Assembly: GCA_964410485.1 (NCBI GenBank)
Contig: CAYPHJ010000005.1
Span: 1-64,000, forward strand
Origin: CAYPHJ01 sp964410485
Lineage (GTDB): Bacteria; Desulfobacterota; Binatia; UBA9968
Length of the DNA: 64,000 nt
Direction of reading: 5' to 3'
The notes under the pieces are model-generated. The model searched no databases. It was given only the letters and a program-made list of their open reading frames with translations, and was not told where the DNA came from. The position numbers were made by a program, and so were the translations under genes. Below, in pieces: positions 50,121-59,329 of the stretch. The first letter of the stretch is position 1; each line of letters starts with the position of its first letter.

Positions 50121-52184
50121 TCAGGTCTTCAGAATTATGGGAAGTGTAATCGTAAACGTCGAACCTTTGCCGAATTCGCTTTCGACACTGATTTCACCGC
50201 CCATCAGATTGGTAAATTTCTTGACAATCGCCAAACCCAAGCCGGTGCCGCCATATTTGCTTGCAGTCGTCTTCTCGGCCTGGCGAAATTCGTCGAAAAT
50301 GGTCTCCAAAGCTTCTCTTTTCATGCCGATGCCAGTGTCGGAGACCGCCAGCAACAGCGTTCCGTTTCCGTTCCGCGCCGAGACACGGATTTCTCCCTCC
50401 TCGGTAAACTTCGCTGCATTACCCAAAAGGTTAAGAAGAACCTGCTTGAGCTTATCTCGATCGGTCTTTAGCGGAGGCAAATCGGGCATGACTTCTTTGA
50501 CGAGGCGGACACGGCGATCTTTGAGCAAAGGCTCGACGGTACCGGTGGCCATGTTAATAAGATCCTCGATCCTAAACGACTCCGCGATCATCTCCATCTT
50601 TCCCGCCTCGATTTTGGCAAGGTCGAGAAGACCGTTGATGAGACCTAGAAGGTGCTCGGCACTGATCAGCACCTTCTGTAGATTCTCTTTCTGTAAGTTC
50701 GGCAGCTGACCTTCCAACTTTCGGAGCACGATGCGGGTAAAGCCTATAATCGCGTTGAGAGGCGTCCGCAGGTCGTGGCTGACTTGAGCGAGAAAATCGG
50801 ATTTATGTTTACTCGCGGCTTCGAGCTGTTTGTTTTTCTCTTCGATTTCATGAAACAGGCGGACGTTTTCGATCGCAATGACGGCCTGGTCGGCGAAGGT
50901 CTGAAGTAACGCGATTTGCTTGTCGGTAAATGGTCTCACCTCAGTTCGCCGAATCCCGATTACACCTAAGGGGACCCCCTCGCGCAACAGCGGTATCGCG
51001 AGTACTGTTCGATGTCCGAAGCGTTCTTGAGCCTCCTTGGCGGCGGTAAACTCCGTCTCGACGGCTGCGGCCAAATCGTCAATATGAAACGTTCGACGCT
51101 CCAGAATCGCTCGGCCCAGCAACGAACTTCGGACGATGGGAATGTTGTCGCTTGCCGGGAGCGGTCCGTAGCACGCCGCAAGTTTTAGAAAGTCGCAGTC
51201 GACCCGGAAAATTTGCGCGTTTGTAGCCTCGCAAAGCAGGGCGGCCCTTTCGGCTACGGTATCTAGCACCGGCTGTAGATCGGTAGGCGAACCGGCGATA
51301 ACCCGCAGTATTTCGCCCGTCGCGGTCTGCTGCTCCAGAGACTCGCTCAGCTCGCGGTTGCGTGTTTCTATTTGGCGATACAATCCGCCCAGTTCTTCGG
51401 TCATCCGATTCAGGTTGGCTGCGAGGGTTCCCAGTTCATCTCTGTTCGGAACGGTGGCTCGCTGTGAAAAATCTCCGGCCGCGATTTGTTGAAATGTCGC
51501 GCCCATCTGTTTGACCGGAGCGACGATGGACCACGACATCGCATAGCCGAGCACCAAAGCCAGCGCGATGCTGCCAACGGCAAACCCAATGACGATCCAA
51601 CGAGAGTGCGTGTAGGTCGCGTGGTTGGTTTCGATGCTGGCGACCATGTCGGCTTCAGCCCTATTGACAAGTTGATTCATGCGGCGTTCGAGGCGTTCAG
51701 CCAAGGCATTGGCCCGAGTGTGTTGAAGTTGGTTTCCTTCAGCAATCTTTCCGTCGCGGATCAACTCGACCACCTGGGTCACGATCCGGATGAACTGGTC
51801 GTAGTCTTTGCGGACCTCGCCAAGCAACTCGGCCTCGTCTTTGGCTACAAATTGAAGTCGGTCCAGGTCGTAGCCGAATTGGTTGAGCTGACGGAGTGTC
51901 GCTTCGAGCGTTCGCTCTTCCGGGACCAAGAGGGCGGAGGTGACGCTGTAAAGCTGTGCGGTCGTGCCGTGCTGAAGTTGGCGGTAGGCGGCGATTTTGC
52001 GCTGGAGTTCTACCAGCTCCTTGGCGCGGCGGTTGGTGTGGTTCAGCACGAGAAGGCCGATGGCACCGACCGTAATAAGCAGCAGGACGATAGCCAGGAA
52101 GGCGGAAAGAAGCTTGGCATGGACCGTCGCCGGCACACGCGCGATGAGGTGAGGCAAGTACTGTAATAGAGACGTTACCGCCAT
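50121..52184 (-). CDS. Membrane histidine kinase with HAMP, GAF, HisKA, HATPase
   Basis: 687 residues. TM1 about 23-47, a periplasmic four-helix-like region (50-195), TM2 about 196-217, HAMP (218-270), a GAF domain (about 305-445), then HisKA with the phospho-accepting His470 in SHDLRTPLNAIIGFTR and HATPase_c with NLLGNAAKFTEEGEI, DTGIGM and KYGGTGLGLAIVKKF. It autophosphorylates and passes phosphate to a receiver, maybe the one encoded 260 bases downstream. Its core (GAF to HATPase) is very close to that of the kinase at 55293-57689, so they are paralogues with different sensor regions. Confidence 0.92.
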   Translation of the reverse strand: MAVTSLLQYLPHLIARVPATVHAKLLSAFLAIVLLLITVGAIGLLVLNHTNRRAKELVELQRKIAAYRQLQHGTTAQLYSVTSALLVPEERTLEATLRQLNQFGYDLDRLQFVAKDEAELLGEVRKDYDQFIRIVTQVVELIRDGKIAEGNQLQHTRANALAERLERRMNQLVNRAEADMVASIETNHATYTHSRWIVIGFAVGSIALALVLGYAMSWSIVAPVKQMGATFQQIAAGDFSQRATVPNRDELGTLAANLNRMTEELGGLYRQIETRNRELSESLEQQTATGEILRVIAGSPTDLQPVLDTVAERAALLCEATNAQIFRVDCDFLKLAACYGPLPASDNIPIVRSSLLGRAILERRTFHIDDLAAAVETEFTAAKEAQERFGHRTVLAIPLLREGVPLGVIGIRRTEVRPFTDKQIALLQTFADQAVIAIENVRLFHEIEEKNKQLEAASKHKSDFLAQVSHDLRTPLNAIIGFTRIVLRKLEGQLPNLQKENLQKVLISAEHLLGLINGLLDLAKIEAGKMEMIAESFRIEDLINMATGTVEPLLKDRRVRLVKEVMPDLPPLKTDRDKLKQVLLNLLGNAAKFTEEGEIRVSARNGNGTLLLAVSDTGIGMKREALETIFDEFRQAEKTTASKYGGTGLGLAIVKKFTNLMGGEISVESEFGKGSTFTITLPIILKT

Positions 52185-52401
52185 ACGCCGATTACTCAGG
52201 CCGTCCTTTTTTTATCGCGCCAAGAGGCCTGCGAAACAAAAATCCAAACGTTGGTGATCTTCAGATCAATCTTCACCACACAGACGCGGAGTTCGCAGTA
52301 GTTATCTACTTTTATTTCTCCATGTCCTTCGCGCTTCCGCAATGAGCTAAAAATGCTCCGGGTTAATAGCCTTCGGTTGGGCAATGATAATCCAAATCGT
52401 T

Positions 52402-53022
52402 TCACTTTTTCCCTTGGGAGGATCTCGCCTCGTTCACGAGGCTCTGCAAATCTCTCAGCATCTCGTCCGGATTGAACCGCACTCCCATATATTGGACGCG
52501 AAGCGTCCCGCTCCGATCGACAAGCGACGTCAAAAACGTATGGTCCACGTCGCCACGCGGCGTTTTCTTGTAGTAGATGCCGTAGCGCTTGGCGACACCG
52601 CGAATGTCAGCCGGACTACCAGTGAGAAAAAACCAACCTGCCACATTCGCCTTATAACCGTCGGCATACCGCTTGAGGATCTCCGGCGTGTCCCGCTCCG
52701 GGTCCACCGTGATCGACACGAAATTGACCTGCGTACCGAACGCGTTGCCAAGACGGTCCTGAATACCGGCCATCTTCGCCGTCAGCAGGGGACAGGTGTC
52801 CGCGCAGCTCGCAAAGATAAATGTGACGGCTAGCACTTTGCCTCGCAGATCTTTGAGCGCGCGGCGCTTGCCGTCCTGATCGATCAGCGCGAAATCAGGC
52901 GCCGGCCCGATCTTTGAGAGTCGCTGGTTGTCCTTGATCTCGTGACACACAGCATGTGTTGGCCAAGATAGCGAGGCCAATAGCATGAAAACCCCCATTT
53001 GCCAGAGATTCCAGTTTTTCAT
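52402..53022 (-). CDS. SCO1/SenC family copper chaperone/thiol protein
   Basis: 206 residues with a signal peptide (GVFMLLASLSWPTHAVCH). The thioredoxin-like fold has the copper-binding CADTC (CxxxC) in FIFASCADTCPLLTAKM and the later His in DVDHTFLTSLV. SCO proteins deliver copper or reduce thiols for cytochrome oxidase assembly in the periplasm. It lies two bases from the NMT1-like gene downstream on the strand it shares; the pairing is unusual but may be only local. Confident family call. Confidence 0.9.
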   Translation of the reverse strand: MKNWNLWQMGVFMLLASLSWPTHAVCHEIKDNQRLSKIGPAPDFALIDQDGKRRALKDLRGKVLAVTFIFASCADTCPLLTAKMAGIQDRLGNAFGTQVNFVSITVDPERDTPEILKRYADGYKANVAGWFFLTGSPADIRGVAKRYGIYYKKTPRGDVDHTFLTSLVDRSGTLRVQYMGVRFNPDEMLRDLQSLVNEARSSQGKK

Positions 53023-53024
53023 CC

Positions 53025-54047
53025 CTACACCTTCAGTTCCTTCTTGAGTTCCCTGAGGAATCGCCAGTCGGTCCCTTGTGCGATGAGCTTCTGGGGACTC
53101 GATTTGATCATGCCAGCTTCATGGAGGCGGAGGGCATAGAAGCGTAGAGTATCTTCGGGGTCATACTCCCCCCAACGATCGTACGGGAGCTCCTGAATGG
53201 TGCGCAGCGTGTGGTCGTAGCGACGGACGAGCCCTTTGTCGAGCATAAAGCGGGCGGCTCGCTCGGGCTCGACGGTGCACACATTTGCCGCCTTAAAGAT
53301 GGCCCGCATGGCACGCTTCACCGCCACCGGGTGCCGCTGAACGAACTCACGGTTGCCAACCAGCATGCAGCAGAAATAGTGAGACCACGGCCGATCCGTC
53401 GTGCTGTTGACCACGAGGCGGCCAATCTTGCGTTCGCGGAACTCCTGAGGCCAGGGCGCGAAGGCCAGGACGGCGTCGATTTTTCCCGTTTCCAGCAGCT
53501 CAATGTGCTTCGGCGAGGGATGCGTGACCCAGCGCACGTCCCGGCGTGGATCGATGCCTACGTTGGCAAGCATGCTGCTGAGGAACACGTGTTGGCTCGA
53601 TCCCATCGCGTCCACGGCGACCGTCTTGCCCTTGAGGTCGCGGACGGCCCGGACGCCAGGCCCTCCAAACAGCTCGAAGCAGCCCACGTGGACACCGGCG
53701 AGCACCACGATCGGGTGGCCGGTGTCGAGGTTCAAGAGGACTGGGCCGGCGAAGTTCATGTTGATGTCCGCCTCACCCGCCGCTAGCGCGGGTGCGATGT
53801 CGGCGCTGCTTGCCCGAGAAACATACTCGACGTGAGCAAAGCCCTCGTTACGCAGCAAATCCTCAGCGAGGTACTGGGGAGTGTGACAGGTACTGGGGAT
53901 CCGAATTAGCCGAATCCGGGTCGTCTCGGGCGGCGCCTCGGCGGCGATTCCATCGCTTTGCCATCCTAAGAGTGCTCCGGCACCAGCAAGCGCCGCCGTG
54001 CTCAGAAATTGTCGTCGACTCCAGTGATCATTGTGTCGTTGACTCAT
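53025..54047 (-). CDS. NMT1/THI5-like ABC transporter substrate-binding protein, copy 1
   Basis: 340 residues. A twin-arginine signal (HWSRRQFLSTAALAGAGALLG) sends it to the periplasm folded. The mature domain follows SsuA/THI5-like receptors: TRIRLIRIPSTCHTPQYLAEDLLRNEGFAHVEYV, then GEADINMNFAGPVLLNLDTG and VRDLKGKTVAVDAMGSSQHVFLS, ending DWRFLRELKKELKV. Candidate ligands are small nitrogen or sulphur compounds; none can be named. It is highly similar throughout to the next gene (54134-55156), so a tandem duplication. No permease or ATPase is near. Confidence 0.9.
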   Translation of the reverse strand: MSQRHNDHWSRRQFLSTAALAGAGALLGWQSDGIAAEAPPETTRIRLIRIPSTCHTPQYLAEDLLRNEGFAHVEYVSRASSADIAPALAAGEADINMNFAGPVLLNLDTGHPIVVLAGVHVGCFELFGGPGVRAVRDLKGKTVAVDAMGSSQHVFLSSMLANVGIDPRRDVRWVTHPSPKHIELLETGKIDAVLAFAPWPQEFRERKIGRLVVNSTTDRPWSHYFCCMLVGNREFVQRHPVAVKRAMRAIFKAANVCTVEPERAARFMLDKGLVRRYDHTLRTIQELPYDRWGEYDPEDTLRFYALRLHEAGMIKSSPQKLIAQGTDWRFLRELKKELKV

Positions 54048-54068
54048 GTGCTCTCTTCTCCCAAGTGA

Positions 54069-54128
54069 TTAGCCATCAGCAGTCAGCATTCAGCAGCCCC
54101 GCGCCTAACTCCTCACGCCTCACCCGTC
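54069..54128. repeat. Heptamer repeat between the two NMT1-like genes
   Basis: A run of CAGNNNT heptamers (CAGCCAT, CAGCAGT, CAGCATT, CAGCAG) lies beside a run of CTCACNC heptamers (CTAACTC, CTCACGC, CTCACCC, GTCACTG). The two halves are not complementary here, unlike the other elements. It fills most of the gap between the duplicated genes. Confidence 0.55.
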
Positions 54129-54133
54129 ACTGT

Positions 54134-55156
54134 TTACGTTTTCAACTCTTTCTTCAGTTCTCTCAAAAACCGCCAGTCGGTTCCCTGGGCGAGAATTTTC
54201 TGCGGACTGTTCTTGATCATTCGGGCTTCGTGCAGCCGCAAGGAGTAGAAGCGCACCGTGTCCTCCGGATCGTACTCGCGCCACTTGCCATACGGCATTT
54301 CTTTCATTGTTTGATAAGCGTAGTCGTATTCGGCCTCGAAACCCTTGTCGACGAGGAACCGGGCGGACTGATCCGGCTTTAAAGCGCAGATGTCGGCGGC
54401 TTTGAGAATCGCTCGCATGGCGCGTTTAGTTGCACCGGGATATTTTTCGACAAACTCGCGATTTCCGGCAATCAAGCAACAGAAATATTGAGACCACGGG
54501 CGATCTACTACACTGTTGACCAGCACATGGCCGATCTTCTTGGCACGCAGTTCTTGCGGTTCCGGTGGAAAGCCTAAGTAGGCATCGATCTTCGACTCGG
54601 CTAGCAGTTGCATGGACTCCGCCGGAGGACGGGTGATCCAGTTGATGTCTTTGCCGGGATTCAGCCCCACGTACGCTGCCATGATTGATAGAAAGACGTG
54701 TGGCGGAGATCCTAACCCTGGTACGGCGACAGTCTTCCCTTTCAAATCTCGAATCGCGCGAACTCTGTCGGTCCCGAAGAGTTCGAAGCAGCCAATATGG
54801 CTCCCCGACAGGATGACGATTGGGTCGCCCGCATCTAATGCAAGGATGAGGGGACCGGCGAAGTGCAAGTTGATGTTCGCTTCGCCTGACGCCAAGGCCT
54901 TACCGATTTCGCCCGGCGATGATTTTGTGATGTATTGTATATCCGTAAATCCTTCACTCCTTAGCAATTCCTCGGCAACGTATTGTGGTGCCTGACAAAT
55001 GCTGGTGGTCCGAACCAGCCTTAGCCTTGTCGTCTCTGGTTGCGGCTCCGCGGCGATTGCCTCAGACCGCAATCTCAAAAGAGCGCTAGTTCCTGCGAGA
55101 CCGGCGACGCCTAGAAACTCTCTACGACTCCAGTGATCATCGCGTCGTTTACTCAT
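54134..55156 (-). CDS. NMT1/THI5-like ABC transporter substrate-binding protein, copy 2
   Basis: 340 residues, same length and layout as copy 1: Tat signal (HWSRREFLGVAGLAGTSALLR), TRLRLVRTTSICQAPQYVAEELLRSEGF, GEANINLHFAGPLILALDAG, IRDLKGKTVAVPGLGSPPHVFLS and the DWRFLRELKKELKT end. Ligand-pocket regions differ between the copies (SSQH versus SPPH), so they may bind different compounds. It arose from the same tandem duplication. A decayed third copy appears as a short scar 75 bases upstream (55231-55290). Confidence 0.9.
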   Translation of the reverse strand: MSKRRDDHWSRREFLGVAGLAGTSALLRLRSEAIAAEPQPETTRLRLVRTTSICQAPQYVAEELLRSEGFTDIQYITKSSPGEIGKALASGEANINLHFAGPLILALDAGDPIVILSGSHIGCFELFGTDRVRAIRDLKGKTVAVPGLGSPPHVFLSIMAAYVGLNPGKDINWITRPPAESMQLLAESKIDAYLGFPPEPQELRAKKIGHVLVNSVVDRPWSQYFCCLIAGNREFVEKYPGATKRAMRAILKAADICALKPDQSARFLVDKGFEAEYDYAYQTMKEMPYGKWREYDPEDTVRFYSLRLHEARMIKNSPQKILAQGTDWRFLRELKKELKT

Positions 55157-55163
55157 GTTGAAT

Positions 55164-55226
55164 CTCCATTAACGTGTTCGTGATTCGTGTCCGTAACGAG
55201 CACGAGCCACGAGCACACTCACGAAC
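55164..55226. repeat. Heptamer repeat with inverted second half (CGTGTTC family)
   Basis: CGTG-type words repeated at 6-7-base steps (CGTGTT, CGTGATT, CGTGTC) are followed by CACG-type words of the opposite strand (CGAGCAC, GAGCCAC, GAGCACA), allowing a long imperfect hairpin. It sits between copy 2 and a scar of a third copy. Confidence 0.6.
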
Positions 55227-55230
55227 CTAT

Positions 55231-55290
55231 CCTTAGATTTCAGTTCCTTCGAAAACCGACAGTCCGCTTCCTGCGCTGAAAATCCAAAAG
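55231..55290 (-). pseudogene. C-terminal scar of a third NMT1-like gene
   Basis: On the minus strand a 20-residue reading FSAQEADCRFSKELKSK aligns with the ILAQGTDWRFLRELKKELK end of the two neighbouring receptors; the DNA also aligns, at about three bases in four. There is no start and no upstream frame, so it is the remains of a third tandem copy that was lost. Confidence 0.55.
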
Positions 55291-55292
55291 TA

Positions 55293-57689
55293 TTAATGCG
55301 GTCGAAGCTCGATCGGCAGCGTGACGGTAAATACTGATCCCTTACCGACTTCGCTTTCAACTTCAATGTCTCCACCCATGAGGTTGACGAATTTCTTGAC
55401 AATGGCCAATCCGAGTCCCGTACCACCGTATCTTCTTGTGCTCGACATATCCGCCTGGCGAAATTCATCGAAAATATAATCGAGCACTTCTTTTTTCATG
55501 CCGATCCCAGTATCGGCAATCATCAATATGAGCGTCCCGTCAGTGCGCGACGCGGACACCTTGATCTCTCCATGTTCGGTAAATTTTACGGAATTGCTCA
55601 GCAGGTTCAGAACCACCTGTTTGAGCTTGTCGCGGTCGGTTTTCAGTGGCGGGATGTCGGGAGCCACCTCCGCAACGAGTCGAACCCGGCCGTTCTTGAG
55701 CAAGGGCTCCACGGTTGAGGTGGCCAAACGGATCACATCGTTCAGATTGAACGTCTCCGCGTACACCTCCATACGGCCGGCCTCGATCTTGGCGAGGTCC
55801 AGCAGCCCATTGATCAAGTTCAGTAAGTGCTCGGAGCTGATCAGGACCTTTTGCAAGTTTTCCTTTTGGAGTTTTTCAATCTGACCTTCGGTTTTGCGCA
55901 GCACCAGCCGAGTGAACCCGATAATCGAGTTCAACGGCGTGCGCAACTCGTGGCTGACATTGGCGAGAAACTGTGACTTGTGTCGGTTGGCGTTTTCCAG
56001 CTGATCGTTCTTATCCTGGATCTCCCGAAACAGCCGAACGTTTTCGATGGCGATCACAGCCTGATCGGCAAAGGTCGTGACCAGATCGATCTGCTTGTCT
56101 GTAAAAGGTTCGACAGTCTTTCGCCAGATCACAATCACCCCTATCGGAACGCCTTCTCTCAGCAGCGGAACGCCCAATAGGGTGCGAAAGCCTCCGGCCC
56201 TTTGAGCGGCGGTCCATTTGTACTCGGGATCCGCCAACACGTCCGGAATATGAACCGTACGGCGCTCGGCTACCACCCGTCCAAGCAGACTGTGCCGATT
56301 GTCGGCACGGACGGGATTTTGTTCGAGAAACTGCTTGAATTCCGCCGTGGCGCCATAGGTTACGGCGAGACTGTATGTGTCGCCGTCCAGTCTATGAATA
56401 TACCCTTGATCCGCTCCGCAGAGCTTCGTGGCGTTCTCCAAGAGAGTTCCAAGCACAGTCTGAAGGTCAAAGGCGGAACGACTGATGACCTTGAGCACCT
56501 CGCTCGTAGCGGTCTGCTGCTCCAGTGACTGGCTGAGTTCGCGCGTTCGGTCTTCAACTTTGTGCTCCAGATTGGCATAGGATTCCTGAAGTTGAGCGGT
56601 CATTTTGTTGAATTCCTGAGCCAGCTGTTGCAGTTCGTCGCCGGTTTTGATGACCAGACGATGGTTCAGATCTCCGCTGCCAATACGGGCCGCTCCACGG
56701 CGCAGAAGCTCAATCGGCCCGACGATTCGCCGGCCTATAAAAAAGCTGGCCAACAGCGCCATCAAAAGTCCGACGAGCAGCAGCAGGGCTGTTCTCATTG
56801 TCGAGGCATAGAGAGGCGCATAAGCTTCGGTGACCGGCCGCTCGATCAGGACGGCCCAGCCGAGATCAGCGATGGGAGCAAAAGCCGGCAGGACTTTTTG
56901 ACCGATCAAATTGGGCTGGGCAGTGAGTGGACCCGGCTGGTTAGCCAGGGCTGCCTTGACCTGCTCCAGGTCCTTGAGATTGCGCTTCTCAAGGACGTAG
57001 CTGATGTCCGGATGTGCGATCAGATCGCCTTGATCCGAAACGACATAGGCGTACCCCGCCGTTCCCACCTTGATAAGCGAAACCACGTCCCAAATATACT
57101 TCAGGTTCACCTCACCAATCAGCACGCCAATCACTTCGCCGGCGAACCGTTCGATGGGAACGGCGATTGTCATGTACGGTTCGGATTTTCGCACGAAGTA
57201 CACCGGACCAAAAAAAGACTTTCCGCTGCGCGCTTTCAGGAAAGCGTCGTCGGTCGATCGGTCCTTGAGATCATCGGGAAGAGTGGTTCTAACCCGAGAG
57301 ACCTTGATCTGTTCGCGGCCGCTGTCGTTGACCGCGACGGCTTCTGTAATCGCCGGCGTTACCCTCAACAGCTTGATGAGCTCGAAGCGGTAGTTTTGAG
57401 TGAGACCGGAGGTGACAATTTCCTGAGTCTGTGTTGACGAACGCATCGTTTTCTCAATATCTTGAACGAACTGATGGATCTTAAAAGCAGCGCCCTCGGC
57501 AATTTCCCGCTGTAACTCGCCAAGTGCCTGTATCTTCTCCCTATAACCAAAATAAAGTTCCAGGGCGCCGCTGGCCACAAGTCCGAGGCTCACTAAGAGC
57601 AACGCAAAAAGAAACGTGCGGCGTAACAGTCGCCCCCCGGCGGCCTCGCCCAAGGTGGCAGCGTCGTCAATTTCATGCTTGTCGGCCAT
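55293..57689 (-). CDS. Membrane histidine kinase with Cache, HAMP, GAF, HisKA, HATPase
   Basis: 798 residues from the ATG at 57689. TM1 about 22-47, a periplasmic dCache sensor (about 50-290; GPVYFVRKSEPYMTIAVPI, GYAYVVSDQGDLIAHPD), TM2 about 299-320, HAMP to about 372, GAF about 410-550, HisKA with His580 in SHELRTPLNSIIGFTR, and HATPase_c with NLLSNSVKFTEHGEI, DTGIGM and RYGGTGLGLAIVKKF. It likely senses a small molecule outside, perhaps a metabolite related to the neighbouring receptors. The GAF-HATPase half is nearly the same as in the kinase at 50121. The cognate regulator is unclear. Confidence 0.92.
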   Translation of the reverse strand: MADKHEIDDAATLGEAAGGRLLRRTFLFALLLVSLGLVASGALELYFGYREKIQALGELQREIAEGAAFKIHQFVQDIEKTMRSSTQTQEIVTSGLTQNYRFELIKLLRVTPAITEAVAVNDSGREQIKVSRVRTTLPDDLKDRSTDDAFLKARSGKSFFGPVYFVRKSEPYMTIAVPIERFAGEVIGVLIGEVNLKYIWDVVSLIKVGTAGYAYVVSDQGDLIAHPDISYVLEKRNLKDLEQVKAALANQPGPLTAQPNLIGQKVLPAFAPIADLGWAVLIERPVTEAYAPLYASTMRTALLLLVGLLMALLASFFIGRRIVGPIELLRRGAARIGSGDLNHRLVIKTGDELQQLAQEFNKMTAQLQESYANLEHKVEDRTRELSQSLEQQTATSEVLKVISRSAFDLQTVLGTLLENATKLCGADQGYIHRLDGDTYSLAVTYGATAEFKQFLEQNPVRADNRHSLLGRVVAERRTVHIPDVLADPEYKWTAAQRAGGFRTLLGVPLLREGVPIGVIVIWRKTVEPFTDKQIDLVTTFADQAVIAIENVRLFREIQDKNDQLENANRHKSQFLANVSHELRTPLNSIIGFTRLVLRKTEGQIEKLQKENLQKVLISSEHLLNLINGLLDLAKIEAGRMEVYAETFNLNDVIRLATSTVEPLLKNGRVRLVAEVAPDIPPLKTDRDKLKQVVLNLLSNSVKFTEHGEIKVSASRTDGTLILMIADTGIGMKKEVLDYIFDEFRQADMSSTRRYGGTGLGLAIVKKFVNLMGGDIEVESEVGKGSVFTVTLPIELRPH

Positions 57690-58050
57690 TTGGCTTCTTT
57701 CTCTGCCGTCTTCCGGGTATGCTTCCGCCGCTGAACCATACTGATACCATGTTCCGTGTTTGATGCGCACCGTTAATGCCGTTCCGTGAGCCTGCCGGGG
57801 CTCGAAGGAGTGGGCGCCGTCCCGTATGACAGCAAAGCGCAAGCCAGATCCCGGGCGCAAGAAGATTCTCGCAATCCATTGAAGTTACAAGGGTAAATGC
57901 TCGAGGTGCGGCATCCTTGGAGCCTCGCCTGACCCGCGCAGCGTAGCCGCTTTGATACACCCCTGCAGCAAACATGCTACTGCGGATTCAGCTTGCTAGC
58001 CTTCTCTGTTCCTCCTATAGTGTCAAGTGATCGAGGCATGCAGTAGTTAA
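57690..58050. other. Intergenic region between divergent genes
   Basis: About 360 bases with no gene or RNA that I can recognise. It should hold the kinase promoter (minus) and the AI-2E gene promoter (plus). The kinase frame stays open upstream to 57860, but those residues are unlike a family N-terminus. Confidence 0.4.
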
Positions 58051-59154
58051 ATGAAGTCCGATTGGCTCGTGACCGGTTTTTTCTTTGGCCTTTTACTGGT
58101 CATCCTTTATGGGGCTTTCCTGATACTGAGCCCTTTCCTGAAGGCAATCACATGGGCCGCGATTCTCGCGGTCATCTTTTATCCCGTGCACGCCGCTCTA
58201 CTGAAGCTTTTTAGGGGTCGGGCAAGCCTTGCCTCCTTGACCGTTGTCCTGCTGATTACACTGATTGTCGTGTTGCCTGGGTTCAGGCTCGTGGCGTTCT
58301 TAACGGAGGAGGTCATCGACCTCGTGAAAGCGCTCCGTGGGTTGGCCGGTAGCGATGGTCTTGAGGTATGGAAACAACAGCCATGGCTCCAGCAGCTTCT
58401 TCGGTGGTGGGGAATGCTGGGTTTGGAGTTGGAACACCTTCAATTCGAAATCAAGTGGCGCGAGATCCTGATCCAGGGAGCCCAGCTATCTTCAGCCGCT
58501 TTGGTGTCACAGGTCACTGGAGTAGCGCAGAATGTTTTTCTTTTTTTCGCCAATTTTATAATTGTCCTCTTAACATCATTCTTTTTCCTGCGCGACGGGC
58601 CGGAAATATGTTCGCGATTGCGCCGTCTTGTCCCCATGGACCCACAACATCAAGAGCGTCTGTTTCAGAATATCGTTAATGCCGTCGTTGCGGTCGTCCA
58701 CGGGTGCCTGCTCGTCGCCATGATTCAAGGTTTACTTGCAGGCCTGGCATACTGGGCAGTGGGCGTTCCCTACGCAATCTTGTGGGGCGTGGTGACTGCT
58801 TTCGCCGCCCTTTTGCCGTTAGGAGGGACAACGTTGATCACTGTTCCGATCACCATCTATATGTTTCTCGAAGGGCAGATCGTTCAAGCGGTTCTCTTGC
58901 TGATCTGGTCCCTCGGCGTGGTTGGAACCGTAGACAACATTCTCAAGCCGATGTTTATCGGCAATCGACTGAAATTGCCTGTGTTATTGCTTTTTTTCAG
59001 CCTACTTGGCGGCTTGACGGTGTTCGGTGCGCTGGGATTCGTCCTTGGACCCGTGGTGTTTGCGTTGCTTGCGGCTCTGCTCGACCTGTATTTGGAAATG
59101 TATGGCGTCAGTAAGTCGGATCGCAGTGTTTTGGGCATTCAGCGTGAACCATGA
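58051..59154 (+). CDS. AI-2E family (PerM/YdiK-like) membrane permease
   Basis: 367 residues, about eight membrane helices (GFFFGLLLVILYGAFLILSPFL, AILAVIFYPVHAALLKLF, LTVVLLITLIVVLPG, NFIIVLLTSFFFLRDGP, MIQGLLAGLAYWAVGVPYAILWGVVTAFAALLPLGG, AVLLLIWSLGVVGTVDNILKPMFIG, LPVLLLFFSLLGGLTVFGALGFVLGPVVFAL). The pattern VDNILKPMFIGNRLKLPVLLLFFSLLGGL is typical of this family. Named for autoinducer-2 export, members are also Na+/H+ antiporter-like; the role here is uncertain. Confidence 0.88.
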   Translation: MKSDWLVTGFFFGLLLVILYGAFLILSPFLKAITWAAILAVIFYPVHAALLKLFRGRASLASLTVVLLITLIVVLPGFRLVAFLTEEVIDLVKALRGLAGSDGLEVWKQQPWLQQLLRWWGMLGLELEHLQFEIKWREILIQGAQLSSAALVSQVTGVAQNVFLFFANFIIVLLTSFFFLRDGPEICSRLRRLVPMDPQHQERLFQNIVNAVVAVVHGCLLVAMIQGLLAGLAYWAVGVPYAILWGVVTAFAALLPLGGTTLITVPITIYMFLEGQIVQAVLLLIWSLGVVGTVDNILKPMFIGNRLKLPVLLLFFSLLGGLTVFGALGFVLGPVVFALLAALLDLYLEMYGVSKSDRSVLGIQREP

Positions 59155-59329
59155 TCGCCCCCTGGCCGCGCGAGAATTTCCAATCGCGGATTTCATGGTT
59201 TAGATCTCTCGGCACTTGCAACCTTGAAGTACGGCGTGTTCGCGACGGGCTCGGTTCCATTCAATGCCGATGAGGAGTTTGCATTACCGGGGTAGTCGGC
59301 TTAGCGTCAAGGCCAAATGTGGAGGTTGT

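Noticed and set aside
55291..55468. 99-codon open frame overlapping the kinase end
   Set aside because: Most of it is an alternate frame within the kinase gene; only the tail at 55231-55290 carries receptor-like sequence, listed as a scar.
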